A stretch of DNA of 64,000 nucleotides from Pseudomonas sp. 10S4 (lineage in GTDB: Bacteria; Pseudomonadota; Gammaproteobacteria; Pseudomonadales; Pseudomonadaceae): positions 5,332,001 through 5,396,000 of the forward strand of contig NZ_CP133774.1 of the NCBI RefSeq assembly GCF_034344865.1, given 5' to 3'. Below are positions 1-10,507 of the stretch, piece after piece (the stretch's first letter is position 1; every line of letters starts with the position of its first letter). The notes beneath the pieces were generated by a model. That model was not told the DNA's origin, did no database searches, and saw only the letters and a list, made by a program, of their open reading frames with translations. The translations under genes and the position numbers were made by a program.

Positions 1-1146
1 TCGGATTGACGAGGCGCGTGCTTCAGCACAAGTCGTGGGCGCCGGCCAATACCCGGCGCTGAATCTGGGGGCAATTTCCAGCGTCAGAACAACTACGGCA
101 CCACGGCAAAACGCAGCGTCTTTGCCGAAGCCACCTACGAGGTGGATTTCTGGGGCAAACAGCGTGCGGCAGCCGATTCCGCCGACGCCCTGGCCAACGC
201 CAGTGTGTTCGACGCCCATACATTGCGTATGACTCTGGGCGCGAGCATTGCTGACAGTTACTTCCAGGTGCTGTCGCTGGAAGAACGCCTGCGTCTGGCC
301 CAGTCGATTGCTGACGATGCCCGGCAAGTGCTCGACCTGGTGGAAGTCCAGGCCAGCCAGGGCGCGGTGTCGAATCTCGAAGTCGCTCAGCAACGCAATG
401 CCATGCAGACCTTTGAAGCGGCGATGCCAGGGTTGCGTCAGCAACGGGATTTGGCGCTGTACCAATTGGCGGTACTGGTCGGCGCGCCACCCCAAGGCTT
501 TCATCTGCAAGGTAACGGGCTCGACACCTTGCAAGTGCCGCAGCCTTCGACCGGCCTGCCGATTGGCTTGTTGCGTCAGCGTCCAGACATTCAAGCAGCC
601 GAGGCGAGGCTGACGTCGGCGAACTTCGATGTCGGTGTGGCCCGTGCCGCGTTTCTGCCCAACCTCTCACTGGACCTGCTGGGCGGTATCGATACGATCG
701 CCGGCGGACAGATCTGGAGCGCTATCGGCACCCTAAGTCAGCCGCTGTTCGCCGGTGGCCAGCTCAAGGGCCAGCTGCATTTCGACGAGGCTCATGTGCA
801 GGAGCTGACCGCCAATTACCGTGAGTCGATCATCGAGGCGCTGCAAGACGTCCAAACCCAGGTCAGCGCCGCCCGTGAGCTGGACAAGAGTTACGCCTTG
901 AACCAATCGGCCGTCGATTCGGCCCGCGAAGCCGCGCGGCTGGCACAGGTTCGCTACCGGCTGGGCTCTACCGATTTCCAGACCTTACTGATCGTTGAGC
1001 GCACCCAGTACCAGGCCGAAGACACGCTGTTGCAGGTGCGCCTGCAACACCTTCAGGCCGCTGTCGGTTTGTTTCGCGCCTTAGGCGGGGATTTTTCCGC
1101 CGCCACCATCGCTTCCAATTCTCCTTCCCAGGTGGCTCACCCATGA
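1..1146 (+). CDS. NodT-family efflux outer-membrane factor, 5' end outside window, frame broken near 66-71
   Basis: Outer-membrane channel of a tripartite RND efflux pump. The window opens inside the gene. Frame 2 encodes family-typical sequence (VVGAGQYPALNLG), and after a run of five G at about 67-71 the protein continues in frame 1 (GNFQRQNNYGTTAKRSVF, then EATYEVDFWGKQRAAADSA). One added G restores a continuous protein, so a one-base deletion is likely, either real or a sequencing error. The rest is a normal OMF coiled-coil/beta repeat with the motif GLLRQRPDIQAAEARL. Its stop overlaps the start of the next gene (ATGA), indicating an operon in the order OMF, adaptor, permease. The family is clear; the pump's substrate is not. 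Confidence 0.85.
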
Positions 1147-2309
1147 ATGTTCTACACCCACGTCGTCGCGTTGCTCTCTGGGGCCTGGTGATTGTGTCGC
1201 TCGGCGCAGCCCTCGGCGGTTTTCAATGGATCAAGCGGGCCCAGGCAGCGCCGGCGAAGTCTGAAGCAGCGGCGGTGCCGGTGCAGATGACCCAAGTCAG
1301 TCGTCAGGACTTGCCGGTCTGGATCAGTGCCATCGGCAATGTGCAGGCCCTCAACAGTGTGAATGTGCGGGTGAGGGTGGACGGCGAGCTGCAAAAAATC
1401 CTGTTCAATGAGGGACAAACCGTCACCGCCGGCAGCCTGTTGGCGGTGATCGACCCGAGGGTTTATCAGGCCCAGGTTGCTCAAGCCCAAGCCTTGGTCG
1501 CCAAGGATCAGGCGCAGTTGGCCAATCTGAGGGTCAGCCTGGACCGAGCCAGCAAACTGGCCGCTGCCAAGGCCGGCCCGACCCAGGACGTTGACACTTT
1601 CCGCGCTAATCTGGCGGCCCAGCAAGCTACCGTGCAGGCGGATCAAGCAGCACTGGATACCGCGCGCCTGCAATTGGAATTCACCCAGGTCAAGGCGCCG
1701 TTGACCGGCCGCACCGGCCAGCGCCTGCTCGACGTCGGTTCCATTGCCCATGGTGCTGAGGCTACGGGGCTGGTGACGATTACCCAGATGAATCCGATCT
1801 CCGTGGCTTTCGCGGTGTCCCAGGATGATCTGGCAGAAATCCTCGAAGAAAACGCCAAAGGCGCGTTACAGGTTGTCGCGATGACGCGCGACGGTCACCA
1901 GGAAATCGCCCATGGCCAACTGAGTTTCATCGACAGCCAGGTGGCCGCTGCCAGTGGGCAGATCCAGCTCAAGGCCCAATTCGACAATGCCGCCGGTCAA
2001 CTGTGGCCGGGGGAATTGGTGAGCGCACGGTTGCTGGTCCAGACCCGCCGTGACGTCACCGTGGTGCCGGCCGATGCGGTGCAATTCGGGCGTCAGGGCA
2101 ACTTTGTCTATGTGGTCGATGCTGATCAGCGGGTGCAGCCGCGCCTGGTCGATGCCGCGACGGTGGTTGAAGGCAAACAGTGGATTCGCCAAGGCCTGGC
2201 GGCCGGCGAAACCGTTGTGGTGCAGGGGCAATCCCGCGTCGCGCCTGGGCTGAAAGTCACGCCGGTCACGCCTGACAATTCGGCGGCACTGGTGGAGGCT
2301 TCACAATGA
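1143..2309 (+). CDS. RND efflux periplasmic adaptor (membrane fusion protein)
   Basis: Periplasmic adaptor of about 388 residues linking the inner-membrane pump to the outer-membrane channel. It starts with one hydrophobic segment (ALWGLVIVSLGAALGGF, about residues 11-27). A biotinyl/lipoyl-like hairpin region follows (VRVDGELQKILFNEGQTV and VKAPLTGRTGQRLLDVGS), separated by an Ala/Gln-rich coiled coil, then the beta-barrel domain. The ATG overlaps the preceding stop and its own stop overlaps the permease start, so translation is probably coupled. It resembles MdtA/MuxA-type adaptors, but the exact pump is not assigned. Confidence 0.92.
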   Translation: MNVLHPRRRVALWGLVIVSLGAALGGFQWIKRAQAAPAKSEAAAVPVQMTQVSRQDLPVWISAIGNVQALNSVNVRVRVDGELQKILFNEGQTVTAGSLLAVIDPRVYQAQVAQAQALVAKDQAQLANLRVSLDRASKLAAAKAGPTQDVDTFRANLAAQQATVQADQAALDTARLQLEFTQVKAPLTGRTGQRLLDVGSIAHGAEATGLVTITQMNPISVAFAVSQDDLAEILEENAKGALQVVAMTRDGHQEIAHGQLSFIDSQVAAASGQIQLKAQFDNAAGQLWPGELVSARLLVQTRRDVTVVPADAVQFGRQGNFVYVVDADQRVQPRLVDAATVVEGKQWIRQGLAAGETVVVQGQSRVAPGLKVTPVTPDNSAALVEASQ

Positions 2310-5300
2310 ATGGGCTGGCCGGTCTGATTCAACGGCGCGTCGGTCTGAGCTTGCTGGCCCTCGGGGTCATGCTGCTGGGCGCCTTCGCCTATTTTCAACT
2401 GCCGGTGGCGCCATTGCCGACAGTGGACTTCCCGACCATCCAGGTCACCGCCAAACTGTCCGGGGCGAGCGCCGAAACCATGGCGTCCTCAGTGGCCACG
2501 CCACTGGAGCGGGCGTTTGCCGCTGTACCGCAAGTCACGTCGATGACCTCGTCGAGTGCAGCAGGTAAAACCCAGATTGTGCTGCAGTTCGACCTGTCGC
2601 GGGATATCGATGGCGCCGCCCAGGATGTGCAAACGGCAATCAACACGGCGACACCCAATCTGCCCAAGACCATGTCCAGCGCGCCGACCTTCAACAAGGT
2701 CAACCCGGCTGAAGGCACCGTAATGTCCCTGGCCGTTACCTCACCGACCCGCACGCTGCCGGAACTTGATCGCTACGCCGACAATTACATCGCCCAACGT
2801 CTGTCGCAGATGCCCGGCGTGGGCCTGGTGGATTTTCACGGCGAACAGAAACCCGCCGTGCGGGTGCAGATCGATCCCGATGCGCTGGCCGCTCGTGGTC
2901 TGACCCTGGAAGACGTGCGCAGCGTGATTGGCGTCAGCACCCTGGATCAGCCCAAAGGCAGCCTGGACGGACAACAACGGTCGATCACCCTCGGGGCGAC
3001 CGACCAGTTGCTCGACCCGCAGCATTACCGCGACCAGATCATTGCCTATAAAAACGGCATGCCGATCAAGCTCGGCGATCTGGGCCGGGTGATTGCCGGC
3101 GCTGAAGACACCCAGCAAGCCGCGCAGTTGGGCGCCGAGCCAACCGTCATTGTCGACATCCACAAGCAACCGGGTTTCAACCTGTTGTCGACGATCGCCA
3201 CGATCAAGGCAAAACTTCCCGAACTGACCGCCTCATTGCCGCGAGATGTGCAGGTTCAGGTGGTGGGCGACCGCACCCAGACTATCGAAGCCTCGGTCAA
3301 TGACATGCAATTCACTTTGCTGCTGTCGATTGCACTGGTGGTCGTGGTGATTTTTGTGTTCTTGCGCAAAGCCACCGCGACGCTGATCCCCAGCCTGACC
3401 ATTCCGTTGTCCCTGGTGGCGACGTTCGGGGTGATGTACCTGTTGGGCTACAGTCTCGACAACCTGTCGATCATGGGCCTGGCGATTGCCGTCGGGTTTG
3501 TTGTGGACGACGCCATTGTGGTTATGGAAAACATCGTCCGACACCTTGAAATGGGCAAATCGCGCCTGCAATCGGCGGTCGATGGTTTGCGTGAGGTGGC
3601 GTTCACTATTGTCTCGATGACGGTGTCGCTGATCGCGGTGTTCTTGCCGATTCTGTTGATGTCCGGGATTGTCGGCCGACTGATGCGTGAGTTTGCGGTG
3701 ACCGTCAGCGTGGCGATCATCATGTCTTGCATCGTTTCGCTGACCATCACCCCGATGCTCTGTGCCTGGCTGCTCAAGCCCCACGCCGAAACCGAGGAAG
3801 GACGTTTTGCCCTGGCTTGCGAGCGGGCGTTCACTGGGTTGCACAATGGCTATCGACGCAGCCTCGACTGGGTGCTTGATCACCAGCGGCTGACGTTGGC
3901 GGTGGCCGTGGCGACGCTGGCGGCGACGGCGGTGTTGTATGTCGCGATTCCCAAGGGTTTTTTCCGCAGCAGGACAACGGTTTGATCCAGGGCGTCGCCG
4001 AAGCGGCGCCGGATATCTCACCTATCGCCATGCGGGCGCAGGTCAACCGTGTTGCCGAAGTGATCGGCCAGGATCCGGCGGTGGCTCGGGTGTATTTCTG
4101 GATCGGCCCGAACCCGACGGTCAGCCAAGGCAAGGTGATGATCAACCTCAAGCCGTTCAGCGAGCGCACCGCCAGCGCCGGCGAGGTCATCCGCCGCTTG
4201 CAACCGGCCCTCGACAAGTTGTCCGGGATCAAGGTCTACATGCAGGCCAACCAGGACATCCAGATCGGTGGCCGGGCCAGCAAAACCCAGTATCAGTACA
4301 CCTTGCAGGACCCGGACAGCGTCGAGCTGGACCACTGGAGCGGCGTATTGCTGGAAAAACTCAAGACGTTGCCACAGTTGCAACACGTGACGTCCGACCA
4401 GCAACAAGCTATTGCCCAATCGACCCTGGTCATCGACCGGCCGACGGCGGCACGCCTCGGGGTGACGGTGCAGGCCATCGACGATGTGCTGTACGACGCC
4501 TTCGGCCAACGGCAGATTGCGACGATGTTCACTCAGTTGGATCAGAACCATGTGATTCTGGAACTGGACCCAAGCTGGCAAACCTCCACCGCGACGCTTG
4601 CGCATCTGTTTGTGCGATCAAGCTCTGGCGCCCTGGTGCCGCTGAGCCTGCTGGCGAACGTCAAGACCGAGCAAGTGCCGATCATCATCAACCATCAGGG
4701 CGTGTTCCCGGCCATTACGCTGTCGTTCGACCTGGCACCCGGTCACGCGTTGAGTGAGGCGGTCAGCGCAATCAACCAGGCGTCCCTGGCCGTGGCGATG
4801 CCCGACACCGTCGTCGGTAGTTTCCAGGGCACCGCCCAAGCCTTTCAGGATTCACTGAAATCGCAGCCCTGGTTGATTCTGGCGGCCATTCTCACGGTCT
4901 ACATCGTGCTCGGTGTGCTATACGAGAACGCCATTCACCCGCTGACGATCATCTCGACGCTGCCATCTGCCGGTTTCGGTGCGCTGCTGGCGCTGATCAT
5001 TTGCGGTCAGGACCTGTCGGTGCTGGGGATGATCGGCATCATTCTGTTGATTGGCATCGTCAAGAAAAATGCGATCATGATTGTCGATTTCACCCTGCAA
5101 GCTCAGTTGACGGGCTTGTCACCCCGTGAGGCCGTCCGGGAAGGTTGCTTGTTGCGTTTGAGACCGATCCTGATGACCTCGCTGGCAGCCTTGCTCGGGG
5201 CTGTGCCGTTGGCGTTCGGGCATGGTGCCGGTTCCGAGTTGCGCCAACCGCTGGGTATTGCGATTGTCGGTGGCTTGGCGGTTTCACAAATTCTGACGCT

Positions 5301-5382
5301 TTACACCACGCCCGTGGTCTATCTTTGGTTCGAACGTCGGCGCCGCAGGACGCAGCCCGACACCGCAGGTGTCCCAGTTTGA
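2306..5382 (+). CDS. HAE1-type RND efflux permease, frame broken near 3957-3965
   Basis: Inner-membrane proton-driven drug exporter of the AcrB/MdtB class. The first part (2306-3985) carries TM1, the porter region and the TM4 signature VGFVVDDAIVVMENIVRH, then runs into a spurious end after KGFF. The second part (from 3982) continues at once as DNGLIQGVAEAAPDISPIAM. Adding one base to the T6C2 tract gives KGFFPQQDNGLIQG, which is the expected family sequence. The total is about 1025 residues, normal for the family, so this is one gene with a one-base deletion and not two half-pumps. It is coupled by ATGA overlap to the adaptor gene. Confidence 0.9.
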
Positions 5383-5402
5383 AACCGGCAGTGGAGCCAC
5401 GC

Positions 5403-6686
5403 ATGGGTATGGATTTCAAACAGAGCCTGACCAAACGGATTGTGATCGTATTTGCCCTGATGAGCGCCTTCGTCGCCGGGATCTTTGCGCTGGGCATTAT
5501 CGCCACGGTGCATGTGGTCGAGCGCAAGCTGACGACCACCAGCCTCGGTGGCGGGCTAAACCGCCTGCTGCTGATGGATGACACCAGCGACTGGAGCCAT
5601 CGACCTGAAAAGGACGAGCTGTTTTTTGTCCAGGGCGGGCAGGGGGCCTTGTCCATGGACTCTGAACTGGAAGCGCTGGCCCCGGGTTTTCAGGAAATCG
5701 AGTATCAGGGCGACGACTTCTACGCCATGGCCGAGGTGGTGGGCGGGCGCAAATACGTGTTGCTGCGTAACCAACTCAGTCTCGAACAACGTGAGCATGT
5801 GTTGTTCGCGGTGGTGATTGTCGGTTTCGTCTTGAGCATTGCGCTGGCGGTCACCCTGGGCTGGCTACTGGCGCGACGGGTGATGGCCCCGGTGATTCGA
5901 CTGGCACGCCAGGTGCGCCATCGCGATCAGTTATTGGACTTGGCGCCTCCGCTGCACCCCGATTATGCGGTGGACGAGGTCGGGGAACTGGCGCTGTCGT
6001 TCGACCAGACCCTGGGCCGGCTGCGTGCTGCGCTGGGCCGGGAAAAGCTCTTTACCAGCGATGTCAGCCACGAGTTGCGCACACCGTTGATGGTACTGGC
6101 CAGTTCCTGTGAATTGCTGCTGAGCAATCCCTCGCTGGACCCTCGTTCATCGGCGCAGGTCAGTCGTATTGCCCGGGCCAGCCACGAGATGCAGCAGTTG
6201 GTCGAAACATTTCTGATGCTGGCTCGCGCTCGAGAGGATTCCGGCACCGGTGCTAGCGCGACCTTAAAAGAAGTCGCCGATAGCCTGGCCGATATTTGGG
6301 GGCGATTGATCCGGGAAAAGGGTATCGAGTTCATCTACGATGCCACCCACACCTCAGCGCAGCAGCATAACCTGACGTTCCTGCAATCGGTCATGAGCAA
6401 TTTGCTGCGCAACGCCTGGCACTACACCGATCGTGGCTACATCCGGCTGACGTTGTGTGAACACGGTTTCAGTGTCGAAGACAGCGGCATCGGTATTCCC
6501 GAAGAAAAGCGCCACGCGATGTTCCAGCCATTTGTCCGGGGTGATGAAAGCCGGGGAGAGGGGCTCGGATTAGGGCTTTCACTGGTTCAGCGCATCTGTA
6601 CCAAGCAGCAATGGCGGGTGGCGCTCAGCAGCCTTGAGCCAAACGGTTGCTGTTTCACCGTTGAGCTGATGCCGCACGACTTGTAG
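5403..6686 (+). CDS. HAMP-containing sensor histidine kinase
   Basis: Two-component sensor kinase of 427 residues. The start at 5403 gives the N-terminus MGMDFKQSLTKR with GTGGAG a few bases upstream; longer in-frame starts would overlap the permease. TM1 lies at about 13-35 and a second TM (HVLFAVVIVGFVLSIALAVTLGWLL) at about 135-158, flanking a short periplasmic sensor. HAMP, H-box (SDVSHELRTPL), N-box (SVMSNLLRNAWHYTD) and G boxes (VEDSGIGIP, GEGLGLGLSLV) are all present. It lies 20 nt after the pump gene and may regulate it. No response regulator is in view; the partner may lie before position 1. Confidence 0.9.
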   Translation: MGMDFKQSLTKRIVIVFALMSAFVAGIFALGIIATVHVVERKLTTTSLGGGLNRLLLMDDTSDWSHRPEKDELFFVQGGQGALSMDSELEALAPGFQEIEYQGDDFYAMAEVVGGRKYVLLRNQLSLEQREHVLFAVVIVGFVLSIALAVTLGWLLARRVMAPVIRLARQVRHRDQLLDLAPPLHPDYAVDEVGELALSFDQTLGRLRAALGREKLFTSDVSHELRTPLMVLASSCELLLSNPSLDPRSSAQVSRIARASHEMQQLVETFLMLARAREDSGTGASATLKEVADSLADIWGRLIREKGIEFIYDATHTSAQQHNLTFLQSVMSNLLRNAWHYTDRGYIRLTLCEHGFSVEDSGIGIPEEKRHAMFQPFVRGDESRGEGLGLGLSLVQRICTKQQWRVALSSLEPNGCCFTVELMPHDL

Positions 6687-6707
6687 GAGCAAAGCTTGCT
6701 CCTACAA
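6681..6707. terminator. Hairpin between convergent genes
   Basis: A perfect 12-bp inverted repeat (TTGTAGGAGCAA / TTGCTCCTACAA) with a 3-nt loop sits between the converging kinase and pqiC genes and overlaps the kinase stop codon. The motif matches the ends of the REP-like elements found elsewhere in the window. It probably acts as a bidirectional terminator; there is no long T-run. Confidence 0.6.
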
Positions 6708-6719
6708 GGATGGTGTTTA

Positions 6720-7268
6720 TCACAGGGCCGCCGGGCAACCCCGTTGCGCGGCGGCCGCTTGGCTGATCACCGCGGCCAGGCGTTTGACGTTGTTCTGCTG
6801 GGCGGTCACCAGATCGTCGATGGACGGCCCTGACGGCGTCTGCAACGTGCTGCGGCAGGTGACCAGCGTGTTATCGCCGGCGCCGAGTGGCCGCAGGCGC
6901 CATTTGACGTCGATCAAGCCGTACTGGCCTGGAATCGAGTCGAAGCGCTGCACATCCACCCGCAGCGACACTTTGTGCTGCGGGTTGGCGTTCGACAGTT
7001 GGTCCACCAGAGCGCTGCGCAATTCATCCGCAAGGCTTGCACCCCACCAGTCGGTTTCGAGGATCGCCAAGCCACTGCTGCCTTGGCGAATGACGATCTG
7101 CGGACGATCCACCTGAGGCGGCACGCTGATGCCTTCGATCTTGATCTCGTCGCCGCTGCCGCGTGCAGGTTGTGCCGGGGTCAGGGTGTGAAAGTGAATC
7201 GGATCGCTGCGGCACGCCGTGAGGAGTAACAACGCAGCAACCAACGTAAACTTTGGCGAAAAAGCCAT
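6720..7268 (-). CDS. pqiC: PqiC, outer-membrane lipoprotein of the PqiABC lipid-transport system
   Basis: ABC-type-transport auxiliary lipoprotein of 182 residues. A signal peptide with lipobox LLTAC precedes a mature domain containing the family sequence IVIRQGSSGLAILETDWWGASLADELRSAL (read in pieces around residues 60-90). PqiC forms the outer-membrane end of the PqiB tube. The gene lies 17 nt after pqiB on the same strand and is the last gene of the cluster. Confidence 0.9.
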   Translation of the reverse strand: MAFSPKFTLVAALLLLTACRSDPIHFHTLTPAQPARGSGDEIKIEGISVPPQVDRPQIVIRQGSSGLAILETDWWGASLADELRSALVDQLSNANPQHKVSLRVDVQRFDSIPGQYGLIDVKWRLRPLGAGDNTLVTCRSTLQTPSGPSIDDLVTAQQNNVKRLAAVISQAAAAQRGCPAAL

Positions 7269-7285
7269 GGGTGTTGCTCCTGTGG

Positions 7286-8941
7286 TCAGTTACGCGGTGG
7301 CCCTTGCAGGTCCGACGGCGCCGCGTTGTCGGGGCGGCCGCGAATCAGCGATTCCGGGTGCCGTCCCAGGTAGTCCGAGAGTTCACGCAGGGAACGCGAC
7401 ATGCGTTTGAGTTCGTCCAGGGTCTGGGTCAGCTGTTCGCGTTGCGGCGAGTCTTCGGCGAGGGTCGAGCTGGCCGAGTTCAGGGTCTTGCTGACGTCCG
7501 CCAGAGTGGTCTGCACGCCGGGCAGAGTCTTGGTATTGAATTGCGCCAGGCTTTTGCGCAGCTCGACGAGGTTGCTGTCGAGGTTGCTGGCAATCCGTTC
7601 CACCGGCAGTTGGTTGATCTTGTTGACCATGGCCTCCAGTTTTTCCTGCAATTGCTCGAGGCTGCCAGGGATGGTCGGGATGCTGACCGGCCGGGCATTT
7701 GGATCGAACGTGACTTTTTCCGCTTTCGGGTAGAAATCCAGCGCGATGTACAGTTGACCGGTCAACAGGTTGCCGTTGCGGGCCTGGGCGCGCAGGCCGT
7801 TTTCAATAAAGGTGCCCATCAGGCGTATGCCTGCGGCCTCGTCATTGGGGTCATGCATCAAGGCCTTGATCATTTTGGTATGCGCCTGGCCGAGGCGTTG
7901 CGGGTAGATCACGATGCCGACGTTGACCGGAAAGCTGCGTTTCTTTTCGTCAAAATCCAGATTGATCGCCACCACCTTGCCGATTTCCATGCCGAGGAAT
8001 TCAACCGGCGCATCGACCTTGAGCCCGCGCAGGGCCTGGTCGAAACGCAGGCTCAGGTACTGCGGTTTGCCGTTGGGCGGGGCGAGGGCAGTTATCTGGT
8101 CGTCGAACAGCTCGAAGGTTTTCTCCTCTGCGGCTGGCTGATCGTTGGGGCTGTAGTCCGGAGCACGAAAGGCGATGCCACCCACCAGCAATGAAGACAA
8201 CGATTCGGTCTTCACCGCGAAACCGTTGGCGCCGATGTTCAGGTCGATGCCGCTGGCGTTCCAGAACCGGGTGTTCTCGGTGACATAGGCGTCATTGGGC
8301 GCGTGGATAAAGAGTTCGAGATTGACGCCTTTGCCGTCGGCATCCAGCGCATAAGCCACCACTTGGCCGACCGGGATCTTGCGGTAATAAATCGGCGAGC
8401 CGATATCCAGCGAACCGAGGTCCTGGGAATGCAGGCTGAAGCGCTTGCCAGGCTCGCCATAGGTGATGGGCGGCGGGTTTTCCAGGCCTTTGAAGTTCTT
8501 CGCGCGACCATCGGCGTGCCCGATATCGGCGCCGATGTAGTCGCCGGACAGCAGAGTATCGATGCCCGAGACGCCGCCAGCCCCGATACGCGGGCGCACG
8601 ACCCAGAATTGCGAGTCTTCGCGGGTGAAGGTTTCGGCCTGTTTGGACAGCTTGATCGTGGCATCGACACTCTTTTGGTCGTTGCTCAATTCGACATCCG
8701 AGACCTGGCCGATAACCACATTGCGGTATTTGACTTCGGTCTTGTTGGCGGTCAGGCCGCTGCCGGTCTTGAAGGTCACGATGATGGTCGGGCCTTCCTG
8801 CATCAGGCTGTGCACCACCAGGGAGATCCCCACCAGTACGGCCACAATCGGCACGATCCATACCAGCGATACGCTGAAACGACGGGTCTTGATACTGGCC
8901 TGACCTGGGGCTTGCGGCCCGTCAGTGGCTTGCGACTTCAT
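7286..8941 (-). CDS. pqiB: PqiB, MCE-domain intermembrane transport protein
   Basis: 551 residues. One N-terminal TM (LVWIVPIVAVLVGISLVV, about 28-45) is followed by three MCE domains, each opening with a pattern such as FKTGSGLTANKTEVKYRNV, GEPGKRFSLHSQDLGSLDIG and LRFDQALRGLKVDAPVEFLG. A C-terminal coiled coil spans about 430-520. PqiB hexamers form a periplasmic channel for lipid traffic between the membranes. The start overlaps the end of the upstream pqiA gene by 20 nt, consistent with one transcript. Confidence 0.93.
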   Translation of the reverse strand: MKSQATDGPQAPGQASIKTRRFSVSLVWIVPIVAVLVGISLVVHSLMQEGPTIIVTFKTGSGLTANKTEVKYRNVVIGQVSDVELSNDQKSVDATIKLSKQAETFTREDSQFWVVRPRIGAGGVSGIDTLLSGDYIGADIGHADGRAKNFKGLENPPPITYGEPGKRFSLHSQDLGSLDIGSPIYYRKIPVGQVVAYALDADGKGVNLELFIHAPNDAYVTENTRFWNASGIDLNIGANGFAVKTESLSSLLVGGIAFRAPDYSPNDQPAAEEKTFELFDDQITALAPPNGKPQYLSLRFDQALRGLKVDAPVEFLGMEIGKVVAINLDFDEKKRSFPVNVGIVIYPQRLGQAHTKMIKALMHDPNDEAAGIRLMGTFIENGLRAQARNGNLLTGQLYIALDFYPKAEKVTFDPNARPVSIPTIPGSLEQLQEKLEAMVNKINQLPVERIASNLDSNLVELRKSLAQFNTKTLPGVQTTLADVSKTLNSASSTLAEDSPQREQLTQTLDELKRMSRSLRELSDYLGRHPESLIRGRPDNAAPSDLQGPPRN

Positions 8942-9590
8942 CCATGACCTCCTCGTTATTTGGTTTATCTAGCTCGCTGTCCCAGATCAGCCGCGGATCG
9001 AAGCTCATCGCCGAGAGCATGGTGAACACTACCACCAGGCCAAAAAACAGAATGCCCGGACGCGGTTCGATATCGGCCAGGGCTTGAAACTTGACCAGGG
9101 AGGCCACCAGCGCCACCACGATCACATCGAGCATTGACCAATAACCGATAACCTCGACGAAACGGTACAGCTTCGACCGCTCCTTGCGCGCCCATTGGCT
9201 GTCACGCCGAACAGTCACCAGCAGCAACGTCAGGGCGACGAACTTGATGCCAGGCACCGCGATACTGGCGATAAAAATGATCAAGGCAATGTCCCAGGCA
9301 CCGGATTCCCAAAACTCCAGCACGCCGCTGATGATGGTGCTGTCGGCGCCGTTGCCGACCATTTGGGTGTTCATCACCGGCAACAGATTGGCCGGGACGT
9401 AAAACGCCAGGGCCGTGAACATATAGGCCCAGGTCCGGGCAAGGGAATTCGTCTTGCGCCGATGCAGCGGCGCACCGCAGCGCTCACATTCGTGAGGGTC
9501 GTTGGTCATGTCGCAGGCCAGGCCACAGCTGTGACACAGGCACAGGCCGAGTTCGCTGGCGACCGGAGGCGTTGTCATAAAATGTCCCAC
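8922..9590 (-). CDS. pqiA: PqiA-like membrane protein, second half
   Basis: 222 residues with an N-terminal cysteine pair array (CHSCGLACD, CERCGAPLHRR) like a zinc ribbon, then about four TM helices. This corresponds to one half of the E. coli PqiA protein. In pseudomonads PqiA is often encoded by two adjacent genes, and here the two overlap by 16 nt. It is the inner-membrane part of the Pqi lipid-transport machine. Confidence 0.88.
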   Translation of the reverse strand: MGHFMTTPPVASELGLCLCHSCGLACDMTNDPHECERCGAPLHRRKTNSLARTWAYMFTALAFYVPANLLPVMNTQMVGNGADSTIISGVLEFWESGAWDIALIIFIASIAVPGIKFVALTLLLVTVRRDSQWARKERSKLYRFVEVIGYWSMLDVIVVALVASLVKFQALADIEPRPGILFFGLVVVFTMLSAMSFDPRLIWDSELDKPNNEEVMDEVASH

Positions 9591-10171
9591 AGTTCACGGA
9601 TATCGCGCCCGGCGATGCGGATCATCATCAGGCTGAGAACGGCCAGGGCGAACAGGCCGATACCGGGCAGTACATCCAGCAACCCGGCGAGCTTGATGAC
9701 CGCGACCATCGCACCCAGCAGGCAGACTTCCAGCATGCTCCAGGGCCTGAGCGCTTCCAGCCAGCGCATGCAGAACCTGAAGCCCGGCGCGCGCTGGCGT
9801 GCAAGGGCGAAGCTCAATACCCAGATCAGCAGCAATAACTGGAAGATCGGCGCGATGATCATGGCGATCGCCGCCACCATGGCGATGAACGTGATCGGCC
9901 CCAGACTCAGGGCCAGCACCGAGTCCCAAAGCGTGGCGCTGTTTTTCAGGCCTTTTAGGTTGATGCTCATGACCGGATAGAAATTGGCAAAAACCCACAG
10001 CACCAATGCAGTGAAGGTCAAGGCCAGGCGCTGCTCTACCGTCAGGCCGTTATAGCGCTGGAGCACGCCGCCGCAGCGGGTGCACAGGGTTTTCTGATGT
10101 TTGGCGAGCGTGACTTTTTCATACACGCAGTCGCAGTGCTCGCAGATGATCAACTGGTCAGTCGTGGCCAT
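9575..10171 (-). CDS. pqiA: PqiA-like membrane protein, first half
   Basis: About 198 residues from the start chosen here (MATTDQLIICEHCD); an in-frame ATG lies 9 nt earlier. A zinc-ribbon-like segment (CEHCDCVY, CTRCGG) precedes four hydrophobic helices. It is the first gene of the pqiAABC cluster. No strong Shine-Dalgarno sequence is visible, so the start is uncertain by a few codons. Confidence 0.85.
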   Translation of the reverse strand: MATTDQLIICEHCDCVYEKVTLAKHQKTLCTRCGGVLQRYNGLTVEQRLALTFTALVLWVFANFYPVMSINLKGLKNSATLWDSVLALSLGPITFIAMVAAIAMIIAPIFQLLLLIWVLSFALARQRAPGFRFCMRWLEALRPWSMLEVCLLGAMVAVIKLAGLLDVLPGIGLFALAVLSLMMIRIAGRDIRELWDIL

Positions 10172-10305
10172 GGGTCGCATTCGCAAGGAGGCTGGAAAGT
10201 CAGAGCACCTCATCAATATAGAAGTGCCTTGCGATTGAGCAAATTAAAAGGCTGAAGACTGGCAGAGTCGCCATGTTGCAGGAGCCCGTCAGGTAAGGCG
10301 CAAAA

Positions 10306-10397
10306 CTGTGGGAGCGAGCTTGTTCGCGATGGCGGCGTGACAGTCAACAAAAATGTTGAATGTTATGCCCTCATCGCGAGCAAGCTCGCTCCCACAG
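10306..10397. repeat. REP-like inverted repeat pair
   Basis: CTGTGGGAGCGAGCTTG and, 50-odd bases later, CAAGCTCGCTCCCACAG form the imperfect outer arms, each followed by a GCGATG/CATCGC inner part. The layout matches Pseudomonas REP doublets (REPIN-type): two short palindromic units in opposite orientation around a spacer. It lies between pqiA and the downstream end of the oxidoreductase gene. Confidence 0.75.
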
Positions 10398-10507
10398 GGA
10401 TTGCGGTGTTAGGTCCTTAACTGATCGGCCCGGCAGTGCCGTTGTTCAGGCGCCCCCGCAGCGAGAACAACCACCACAGATATCTTCGACGTTTGCACTG
10501 TCGACCC

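Noticed and set aside
3939..4757. Plus-strand frame overlapping the RND permease
   Set aside because: Wrong frame of the permease near the frame break; Arg/Gly/Pro-rich with no family features.
2306..5382. Two separate RND half-genes
   Set aside because: The parts join exactly into a full-length permease with one added base, so a split-gene design is not needed.
7253..8194. Long plus-strand open frame inside pqiB
   Set aside because: It is antisense to a clear MCE protein; its composition reflects the high-GC complementary strand and it has no domain.
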